A stretch of 64,000 nt of DNA from Archilochus colubris (Eukaryota; Chordata; Aves; Apodiformes; Trochilidae). The translations under genes and the position numbers were made by a program. Location of the stretch: contig CM041104.1 of NCBI GenBank assembly GCA_023079485.1, positions 8,044,864 through 8,108,863 of the forward strand, written 5' to 3'. Below are positions 13,002-21,460 of this stretch, piece after piece (the stretch's first letter is position 1; every line of letters begins with the position of its first letter). Under the pieces are notes generated by a model, which made no database searches, was not told the DNA's origin, and saw only the letters and a list, made by a program, of their open reading frames with translations.

Positions 13002-16000
13002 CTGTCAACAAAAAACACAGTTCAAATTACAGATGAGACACCAAGATTGGAGAGACCATTGCTGTGATGTCCAGCTGACTTGTTCTAAACATCTGGAAAC
13101 TCCCAACATATTTTCAACATTTAGAAAATTTTAACAGGACATTATTTATCAGCTGGTCTGTCATTTTATCACTCTCCATGAGCATGCCTGCCCACATCAG
13201 TTGCTTCTTCATATTTGCATCCTAAGTATTCTCCATTTTTAGTTCATTTTGTGTTCAACTGACAAAAGATTATCATTTGTCCCTCTCTGTCAACAGTGTA
13301 TCTCAACAAGTGCTTAAAATTAATAAACAAAGTAGCCTTAACAGCTGTATTTGTGAAGTCTAAATGAACAACATAAACATATTTGTCTTGGCTTTACACT
13401 ACAAGATTTACAGGGAAGCTTGTAGGTTCATTTTAAGCCTAAGTGACTGGTAGGCTGCTTCAGAAACAGATGCTTAATGGGCATCTGCCTTGCTGCTTAA
13501 CCCTATATTCCTTACTGCCTCTCTTGTACCAACATCTGTTCACATGGTGAGTCTGATGAGCTGACAAGAAGAACTAATTAATTTTTCTTTTGCTTGGTTC
13601 ATGTGGTGCACAAATATTATTGCTGGCACAGAATGGCAGTGGAAACTCCTGTCTACAACATAGGGAACACGTAGGGACAAAGTCATACCTAGGCCAGTGT
13701 CAGGTGTCTGCACAACTATAGCATTCCTACAGTTATAGAAAAAAAACCCCCCAAAACAAACCCAAACAAAACCAAAGAAGGATCACAGCTACATGAATGC
13801 AACTGGCAAAGACAAATGTGGGACTAATGAAACATACATGCAAGTCTCTGACTCTGGGGGAATGTGCTTACACAGATAAGTAACATTAAGCTTTTGTTTT
13901 TCTGGCATTGCAGCGACCACAAAAGAGATATTTGCCCCACACAGCACACCTAATTATGTTCCAAAGATGAGTTCAACAAAATCTAATACCAGTTTGTATT
14001 CAGACAATATCAGTTTGCAGTCATGCAAACAGGTGCATAAAACATAAAATATTCATAAGTGGTTTGGGGTTTTTTTTGAGTAATACTGCTGATCCAGAAA
14101 ACTAACAATGTAGTTGAAAGTCAGGTCAAATGCTTAACTGATAAAGCATGAAAAATGGACATACTCATCTGCAAGATGCTTGTTTTTGTCAGACTACCTA
14201 TACAAATAATGATTTGAATTTATTTGAATTGCCTGGACCTAAACCATCATTTTGCATTTTCTTTATTTGCTGGCTTGTATCACAGCAGGCATGACCAAAT
14301 TTGAAGTCACTAAATCAAATCCAAAGCAAACCTACCAACCCAACTAAATAACTGTTAACCTTTGTCTTTAATCTAAGTATGTAGTTCTCTAAACTACCTA
14401 AGCATAAAGTCTTTAGGGAGGTATTACTCTGAAAAAGTGGAAGAACTGTGTTATTAGGTTCTAAGACATGCTTGGTGGGGAAAGGAAAAAGAAAATGCAC
14501 TTAGTTCACCAAGAATTTATCTTCTTTAATTATCAAAGTGCAAATGGCAGATTTATTTTATAAGTTAATAATTTATAGAGTTTGTGATAGCTGTATAATT
14601 TTGCATAGTTTGCTTATCCAGCTACATCTGTCATAGCTTTAGCTCCACATTTTTCAAATCAAATTGTGGCCTACTGTGCTAATCCATGTATCTGCTTAAT
14701 AATTGAGATACATAGTGCATTATCTATATTAAACAGATTTTATTAATGAAGATGTACTCTTTGTTAATCTGTTTATTTTATAGTAGCTTCACACTCAGCT
14801 ACTGAATTTTTATTTGCTTTGCTGATGAAGGCACAGTATGTATTTCAATTACTTAATTTTCACGTACAGGGTGGCACAATATATAAAAAAGAATTAGTTA
14901 TTTTACTGAATATAACAAAGTATGTTGGCTCTGTTTATTTAGAGTGGTCTATTACTTAGATTTCTTCATAATTCTGTCCATATAGAATCAACACTTACAG
15001 AATATAGCTTAAAAAAACCAAATAAGTGTCTCATCCTGGAATTATTAATTGTAAGAGTAGTTTTACTCAACAGGAAACTGATCTTTAATTGACTTGTTCA
15101 ACAAGTAATGCTATGTTGATGATCTCCCTCTAAGCAATGAGGGTTACACTTGCCTTCCAGAGAATGACTATATATGATTATATTCTACAGTATATAGGTA
15201 ATATATATTTTACATAGCAGTCTTAATATTCCCTTATAACTAGCTGTGTGCATAATAGTTTTGTAATTTAACAAGCAAGAAATAATTACTTTCCAAATTC
15301 TTTTGACCCCTTTCAGAGAATAATAATAAAAAGGTCCTGTTACAAAAGTGGATTTTGGAGAAATGGAAGAGACAACAAAAGACTTAAGTTTTAGCATAAT
15401 TAAGTTGCTTCATATTCAACAGACTGATCTGCCAACAAGAAAGAAGGCAGCCTAAAACTATTTTCCAACTATTTTTCAACTCTTTCCAACTATTTAATCT
15501 CACAAAAATCTAACTGCTGAAAACAGAGGAGAACCATGACCATTCACAGGTTTTCCCACAGCCAAATTCTGAGCACACCTGCCCATGGGCCTAAATGCAC
15601 AGTATGCATGACCAGGGGGAAACATAATACCATTCAGTGTGTTTACTAACAGATAACTTCTCAAAACAACCCATACAATTTTGACTGACTATCACATCTT
15701 TTTACATAGGAATAGAAAGAGGAAAACTTGTAAAAGAACAGCCCAACGGTCCTGCCTGTTCTATCCCAGCAGATTTGTGAAGTATAAAAGAATCTTTTCT
15801 GCTGGAGATGGATTGGTTTTAGCTCTGCTCTCCTTCACAATGCACAAGGGATTTATTTCTTTTATCTACTCAAAATAAATCCCATCTTGCACACATCTGA
15901 ACTAATGTTGTTTAGTACTTGAATTCAGTATCAGATGTAGGATAGGTTCAAAGCTAATCTAGTAATCACTGAACCATAACCACCTTGCAGCTAAAATTCA

Positions 16001-19000
16001 CAGAACTAATCAAATGTATAAAAGACAACACAGAAACTAATCCAGTGCTTTGGATTAGGTGAAAAACAACATCTGAAGACAACAGTACAGCAGTATCTTT
16101 ATAGTGAATCTCTTCTAGGAACCATTTATAATAGAGAATCTAATTAAATGGAAATTTAAACAAAAAATGCATATACAAAATGATACAAAGTTTGTAAGCC
16201 TGGAGGTTAAATCTTTCTATCCACAGAACAAAAATCATATGGGTAGAACATATTTTTTGCTGCTCATACTACTCTGTTAAGGTCCATCAATCTGCACATG
16301 GACAATATCACGAAGAAAGGTCAAAAGAAGGTGTAACTGTAACTTAAATTGCAAATTACTTTCTAATGTACCAATGTAAAAAAAAAATCATGCAGCTGAG
16401 GTTTGGCACTGATGTAATTAGCTCAATTATAAAATAGTTTCAGTGCTTCTAATACAGTAGGCCAGATATAAGAGATAGAAACCTAGATGCTCTTAATCAA
16501 TCCATAAATCAGATAAATCATAAATCCATAAATCAGATCCTTCTGTTATACTGGTTTAAGAACATCAAATAGGCAGCTTCAAAATGAATATAGAAGGAAA
16601 TCTACCAAGAATTAGATGTCCTCTGATTGCTTCCAGGTGTTCTTTCTTGCTATAGAACTATGTTGTCCTACTTGATTCTAAGCCCAAGAAATTCACAGAA
16701 ACTGCAGGCTTCTGCCCAGGTGCTTTTGAGAACTCCAGCAGGCCCTTGCTGGCAACTTGACACCTGTTAAATTTAAAAAAATCTTCCCTACGACTTTCAA
16801 ATATCTACACAACTGAATGTTAGCACCAAGTTACCTGTGTGGGATCTGAGGTGCACAGTCAGCTGGCTGGAGTTGCGGCTGGCGTAGGGACAGATCTGGC
16901 ACTTGAAAGGGCGCTCGTTGGAGTGAATGCGCTGGTGCTTGTTGAGGCTGCTGCTGTCAGCTGCTGCATAGTCACAGTGCTTACATTTGTAAGGCTTCAC
17001 CCCAGTGTGGGAATGCATGTGCATCTTCAGCTTGTCTTTACGACTGAAGCATTTGTTACAAACTTCACATTTATGGGGCTTGTCACCTGGAACAGAACAT
17101 TAACACATCAAGAATTTTTGCACCCTAACGATGGTTTTGCAATTGAAAAAAACAAACCAAACACACACTAAATAGAAGACTGGGATGGTATTCAGAAGTT
17201 GGATGTTGGATTGCAGCAGCCATCCTAGCAGCTAAGAACTCTGCTGCCAGAAGGCTGCATGATTAAGCGCAACAAATTAGAAGACCCTTTGGAACTTCCT
17301 CCCCTTATAACTCTGAAATTGCTATTTAGAGGGAAGAGAGGTGAAATGTTGGAATCACTGTTTCATGATTTGAGGAACAAACTAGGTTTATGCACCACCA
17401 CCACACTGTACCCTGATAAAGACATGGACTGCACTCCAGAAATTCAACTGTGCCTTAAATCCATGTACAGCGTTTGTGTTTGATAGCTGTGAGTGGTACT
17501 GCCCACAGCTGGACAACTTAAACAACAACAAAACAGCCTTTTCCCAGGAATGGAGAACTACAATATTAGAATGTACAGACATATGTGGACATTCTATCTA
17601 ATTTATCTATAGATATGTTATTTTGCAGGAAAACACATTCTGACAAAATTCCAGAATGAGGAAACCTACAGTAAAACATAGTAACAATATAAACCTGTGT
17701 GTGTTCGTAGATGACGTTCCATATCCTTCATACCATAGGAAGTCTTGAACTGGCAACCTGAAAATTGTAAGGTTAAGAGAATTAAATTAAAAGGAAAATA
17801 GAATAGAAACCCCATACTACCATATTCAAGGCACTGTATTTCTTTTCAAGAACATTTTATTTAAAAATCAGTATTAACAGAAAACAAATTCTCCATCTTG
17901 TTTACTGATATCTACTTAACATAGTGATTGGCTCAGCTATCTTCAGTTTTCTAATGTTCCTAGGAACTAGTTCACTATATTACTGTTTCCTTTGAGCTTT
18001 GAAACAAATTTTCTATAACCTCTGCCCAGGTTTTGAGATGCTTTTAACACTACACAGGGCATGGTGGAGGAACTAATTAATTACACCTATGAATTCAAGT
18101 TAGAGCAACTGGGAAGTCAGGTAACAGCTACCATTCAGGAATTCTGTCCAAGTGGAAAGTGCTACAGTTCTAGAGCACAGAAATGAATGCCAAGTATTTG
18201 AAGTGTGCTTTTCAAATGAGGCTTCCAAAAAGGTACCATAACTTCTGTTAGCATTAATATGACTCGTCTACATGACTGTTTCTGCACACATTTTCTGCAT
18301 ATTCCATAGTTTTTATGCATTATGGTCCCTAAATACTTTGGTTCAATCCATCCTTATAAAAATGCTAGCTGAACGAACACAAAATATAATGGAAAGTACA
18401 CGCTCAATACTTCTTATGTAGAACAACATCAGTCAGCAAAAAAATAATAAGACTCTGATCTTACATTGCTACTGGTGTGGGTATAGGCCACTGTTTATAC
18501 ACAAACCCACTGCAGCATTGCCAAAGTTTACCACACCACAGCACCAGTGTCTAAGGACATATGAAATCAAAAGCTGCTCCTAGTATCCCTGGTGGTACAT
18601 CACACCTTTAGTAAGTGGGCTGCCTTCCAGGTTCAGCTTGTCTTAACTGCTTAGGACAGAGAGAGCTAATGTGTATATTGTGTATGAGACCTATCAATTT
18701 TAAAATGAAAAGGCAGAAGGTACAGTTCACATCTTACCTGGATAGCAGCAGTTTAGTTTCTTCTGTGTAAGTGAGGAAGTAGATTTTCTTGACCGTGCTT
18801 TTGGTGGCGTAGAGACGACAGCAGCAGTGGGAGGCTCACTGCTTTCACTGGGCAGGTATGTTTGATAGCCATGCTCAAACACAAACTCTGGTGCAGAAAC
18901 TAAACATATAAAAGACATATTTTTGCAAGCATTAGCTTTTCCAATGAGAAAAACTTTGTTATTTTCCAGTTTTATTAATTAATTATCTGTTTAGTTTTTT

Positions 19001-21033
19001 CCAGCAACATTCCTGTTCCTGGTTTCCTTTTCACCAGGAAGAGGGAAAGGCTTTTCTCTCCCTTGCTCTCACTGCCAATTCTGTCATGATGCAAAGAGCC
19101 ATGCTGAACCTAGTACAACCTAGCCAAGTAGACTTATCTCCCTCTGAATCCTATCTGACTGCACTGTTCAGTTTCTTCAGGAGTTCAGTTATTCTGAAGC
19201 CTGTCCAGGTCTTGCATTAGTAAAGGTTTGCTTGTTTTTCAACACTGGCTACAGTGCTACAGCCCAAAGGAGAAAACACTCAAATTATTTATATGACAAA
19301 TGTTCTCAAAAAGATACCATGTAAACAACTTTTTTTTTCTACATTTTTAAAGTTCAGCTTCTTTCAACCATGCTGTTTTCAGCTGCTACTCACAAGAATA
19401 ACAGGTAAAACTACCTCAGCCAAAATAGCAGCTTTTAAATCAATTAAACAACCCTATATCCCAAAAGGGCAGAAGGATATAACTGCCCTTATTTTAAAGA
19501 TGAGTAAATAGGAAGCATAAAAATGACTCATCCAAAACTCTCACTGAGTTGAGGGATTATAATACAGAAATTCCTGGAAGCGAGCCCTGAATTCAGTTTG
19601 TTTCATTGCTCTTCCAGATTCTCTGTCCTAATCTGTCTATCCCAATTAGAGTCAAACAATTTGGATTTTAGCAAGGTACCAGACCAAAATAAAGTAAAAC
19701 TATATATAGAAGGGAAAACCTTCAGACATGGAACAAAATTCTAGTTTTACTTAAATGTCTGCCAGCTCAGGACCTTACTTTAGCCTTTGTATAGGGCAGA
19801 AATTTTGAGTAATATTTTTCCTGTCAATTAGTTGTGGGAGCAGTGGTAGGGAATGCAGTGTTCTCACATAAAAGGCCTGGATTGGCACCTGAAAGCAATT
19901 CCGTGCCTGTTTTTCATCAAGAACGCTCTTAGAAAACAAAATGCATAGTAACTTATTTTTCGTAAGTTTAACACTGTTAGTTAGTTTGCACAAGTTGGTT
20001 ACCCAATATGTTAGACTTAAGCAATCCTTGAAATGAACTTGTAATTGAGATGCAAATTAAGTAACCACTGTCATACCAAAAAACAAGGAGGAAGCAAGCC
20101 CCCTTTCTTTTTTCTTCCTTTACTTGCAAGAATGTGACAATTCATGTGAAAACTGTGTTATATAAATAATGTGTTATTTTCGCTTGGTGTGATGGGGACA
20201 CAGGAGCAGAGGGAGGTGGAACATTGCCACTTGACTCAACTTGCTTGCTCTCAAGCTCCTGTAACACCAAGGTACCTGTGATGGTTTGGGTCTCTGAAGC
20301 GATGGTCCTGGTTGTGGTTTGGGTCTGTGTCGATGGTACCGTTTCTTCTGACACAAACTGGACCGTGCTGGTGGCCCCGGCTGCTGCACTGGTGAGCTGG
20401 CACCCGCTTTGCTTGTGCCCCACAAAGGCATCGAGGTTATTGAACTGCTGCTTGCAGATGCCACAGATGTGGATGTCGGGGGTCAGCTCCACCAGCACGG
20501 TGGTGCCACCAGGGACTGTGGAGACAGGAGCAGGGTCAAGAGCTCGTCCCGCGAAAAAGGAGATGGGTGAAACCTCTCAAAACTGACAATCGGACACAGC
20601 ACTGACCAAACGCCCGCACGGCGGCCGAACCCTGACCAGAGCTGCGGGGGTCAATGAGGGGCCCCGGGCCGCCCCTGTTTCTCTGCAGAGGCCTCGGGGG
20701 GGGGTGGGGGGGGTGTCCCCGCCACCGCACCCCGCGGAGCGCAGCGCCAGCGGCCTCGGCCCCGCTCCACGAGGCTCTCCCCGGCTCCCGCACCCTGTGC
20801 GGGCCGCCGCCCTCACCCAGATTCCCGGGTTCCCCCCCCAGCCAGGTTCCCGGGCTCGGCTCCCGCCCGTTTCTTGCGCTACTCAGGTTTCGGGGCCTGC
20901 TAAGGCCCAGGCTCAACTCGCTTTCCGCCGCGCGGGCCCCGGAGCGCGCATACCCCGCTGTCGCGCAGCGGCACTTACACTGCACGGGACCAGGGAAAGC
21001 CGGCGCCGCCCCCGCCGCGCTGCCGGGGTTCAT
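11701..21033 (-). CDS. ZFP64: ZFP64, C2H2 zinc-finger transcription factor (whole spliced gene)
   Basis: The coding sequence is the join, on the minus strand, of 21033-20979, 20515-20276, 18899-18738, 17757-17695, 17086-16835 and 13001-11701. It totals 2073 nt, or 690 residues plus a TAG stop, close to the roughly 680 residues I recall for human ZFP64 isoform a. A divergent C2HC finger sits at residues 36-57. Ten C2H2 fingers start at about residues 150, 180, 208, 236, 264, 292, 321, 349, 377 and 436, several joined by TGxKP-type linkers. A basic linker lies at about 400-432 and a Ser/Thr/Pro/Gln-rich tail at 457-690, ending CPADSIPD as in mammals. The protein is expected to act in the nucleus as a sequence-specific DNA-binding regulator. 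Published roles I recall are control of KMT2A (MLL) expression, Notch coactivation and NF-kB signalling in macrophages. The reading frame is intact, with no stop or frameshift. Identity is certain from end-to-end similarity; the functional roles are family knowledge, not seen here. Confidence 0.97.
13739..13778. repeat. A/C-rich low-complexity tract in intron 5
   Basis: An A-run followed by C-runs and CAAACAAA words, similar in style to the tract at 5394. Confidence 0.85.
16499..16538. repeat. Short direct repeat, 24-base period
   Basis: AATCCATAAATCAGAT at 16499-16514 recurs at 16523-16538, separated by a related AAATCATA. Confidence 0.9.
16835..17086 (-). CDS. ZFP64: ZFP64 coding exon 5 (zinc fingers 2-4)
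   Basis: The 252-nt exon encodes residues 175-257 plus split glycines at each end. It holds three fingers: C180-C183-H196-H200, C208-C211-H224-H228 and C236-C239-H252-H256. Both boundaries fall after the first base of the Gly codon in a TG(D)xP linker, so the exon is a clean three-finger module. The acceptor is TGTTCTGTTCCAG and the donor is ACAG|GTAACT. Confidence 0.97.
17087..17694 (-). other. ZFP64: ZFP64 intron 4 (608 bases)
   Basis: Bounded by a weak GTTTAT donor and a GTTCCAG acceptor. Nothing else recognised. Confidence 0.93.
17695..17757 (-). CDS. ZFP64: ZFP64 coding exon 4 (63-nt exon completing finger 1)
   Basis: This small exon encodes CQFKTSYGMKDMERHLRTHT (residues 154-173) plus one base, and is too short to stand out in ORF scans. 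I found it by following the mammalian protein across the exon 3 to exon 5 gap. The acceptor is ACAATTTTCAG; the donor, ACAG|GTTTATATT, is weak after the GT. It supplies C154, H168 and H172 of finger 1. The length is divisible by three, so skipping it keeps the frame but destroys finger 1. Confidence 0.95.
17758..18737 (-). other. ZFP64: ZFP64 intron 3 (980 bases)
   Basis: Bounded by GTAAGA and TTTTCAG. Unique AT-rich sequence; nothing else recognised. Confidence 0.93.
18738..18899 (-). CDS. ZFP64: ZFP64 coding exon 3 (inter-domain linker)
   Basis: The 162-nt exon, in phase 1 at both ends, encodes residues 99-153. It starts VSAPEFVFEHGYQTYLP, matching mammalian ZFP64. It continues through a Ser/Thr/Lys/Arg-rich linker and ends KKLNCCYPG, which supplies the first cysteine or cysteines of finger 1. 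The acceptor is TATATGTTTAG and the donor is CCAG|GTAAGA, a strong site. Confidence 0.96.
18900..20275 (-). other. ZFP64: ZFP64 intron 2 (1376 bases)
   Basis: Bounded by GTACCT and TTTAG. AT-rich. Apart from the read-through frame at its 5' end, I see no gene, repeat family or RNA in it. Confidence 0.92.
20142..20275 (-). other. ZFP64: Open frame continuing from ZFP64 exon 2 into intron 2
   Basis: If the exon 2 donor is not used, the frame continues for 44 codons from GTLVLQELESKQVESSGN to a TGA at 20144-20142. That would give a 142-residue product with the C2HC finger but none of the C2H2 fingers. Composition is Ser/Pro-rich and not obviously random, but no homologue is recognised. Retained-intron or alternative last-exon use is possible and unproven. 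Confidence 0.3.
20276..20515 (-). CDS. ZFP64: ZFP64 coding exon 2 (divergent C2HC finger, Thr/Gln-rich stretch)
   Basis: The 240-nt exon encodes residues 19-98 plus one base. The acceptor CTGTCTCCACAG precedes it and the donor is ACAG|GTACCT. Residues 36-57 carry C36-x2-C39-x12-H52-x4-C57 (CGICKQQFNNLDAFVGHKQSGC), a finger whose last ligand is Cys instead of His. After it come an Ala/Thr-rich region and the TQTQTTTRTIASETQTIT stretch, conserved with mammals. The frame stays open past the donor for another 44 codons; see the intron-2 read-through entry. Confidence 0.96.
20516..20978 (-). other. ZFP64: ZFP64 intron 1 (463 bases, GC-rich)
   Basis: Bounded by GTAAGT and CCACAG. It lies wholly in the CpG island and includes a G9-T-G8 run at 20696-20713. 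The long open frames here on both strands are products of GC bias. Confidence 0.92.
20979..21033 (-). CDS. ZFP64: ZFP64 coding exon 1 (start codon)
   Basis: This exon encodes residues 1-18 (MNPGSAAGAAPAFPGPVQ) and the first base of codon 19. The start ATG at 21033-21031 sits in GCCGCC-ATG-A, a near-ideal Kozak context. The donor reads GT|GTAAGT. Joined to exon 2 it yields VQFPGGTTVLVEL, which matches the mammalian VQIPGGTTVLVEL junction and confirms both the start and the splice. The preceding residues are GC-driven Ala/Gly/Pro and diverge from mammals. Confidence 0.93.
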
Positions 21034-21231
21034 GGCGGCTGCGAGCCCCGCACACCTCCTCCGCCACCTGCAAAGGGCTTATTCCCGACAGGGAACCTTT
21101 CCCCCCCGCGCCTCTCGGCCGCCGAGCGGGGGCGGATGTGGATGAGCCGAGCATGCTCAGTGCTGGCAGCGAGGCTGCGGCTGCCCTCACGTACCGGCGG
21201 GCTGAGGGCTGCAGCCGCTGTCGCCTCCTCT

Positions 21232-21292
21232 CACCTCTTCCTTTCACCTCTTCCTTTCACCTCTTCCTTTCACCTCTTCCTTTCACCTCTTC
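21232..21292. repeat. 13-bp tandem repeat in the ZFP64 promoter, about 4.7 copies
   Basis: The unit CACCTCTTCCTTT is repeated four times exactly (21232-21244, 21245-21257, 21258-21270, 21271-21283), followed by a partial CACCTCTTC. On the gene strand the array reads AAAGGAAGAGGTG. It lies about 200-260 bases upstream of the start codon, so it falls in the 5' leader or core promoter. Perfect copies imply recent expansion and possible length variation. Confidence 0.97.
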
Positions 21293-21460
21293 ATGGCCGA
21301 AGCTGCTTCTCTTCCTGCCCGAGCTCCGCCACGGAGCATCCGTGACAAACCAAACCCCTGTCATTAAAGCCCTTTGCCTGCGAGCTCCGTGAGAACAACA
21401 GCCCCAGATGCGGCACTGCCGGGAGGCAGCGTGGGGCTGCGGCCTCGGTGCTGCAGCGCT

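Larger units (their letters stand above)
13002..16834 (-). other. ZFP64: ZFP64 intron 5 (3833 bases)
   Basis: The largest intron, bounded by GTAACT and GACAG. It is AT-rich, with an A/C-rich patch at 13739-13778 and a short imperfect duplication at 16499-16538. No extra zinc-finger exon is visible in it. Confidence 0.93.
20590..21460. promoter_or_regulatory. ZFP64: CpG island with ZFP64 promoter and 5' leader
   Basis: A sharp rise in G+C and CpG frequency against AT-rich surroundings covers intron 1, exon 1 and several hundred bases upstream of the start codon. No TATA box is visible near the expected start site. A GGGGGCGG Sp1/KLF-type box lies at 21128-21135. This fits a TATA-less housekeeping-type promoter with dispersed initiation, probably between about 21050 and 21400. 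The exact transcription start cannot be read from sequence. Confidence 0.85.

Noticed and set aside
20536..21033. 165-codon continuous frame from the ZFP64 ATG through intron 1
   Set aside because: The exon 1 donor GTAAGT and the exact match of the spliced product to mammalian ZFP64 show that this is intron read-through in GC-rich DNA.
20654..21345. Overlapping plus-strand frames of 163 and 213 codons opposite ZFP64 exon 1
   Set aside because: They lie in the CpG island where stop codons are rare by composition, are Pro/Ala/Arg-rich and match no family. An antisense transcript from a bidirectional promoter is possible, but a protein is not supported.
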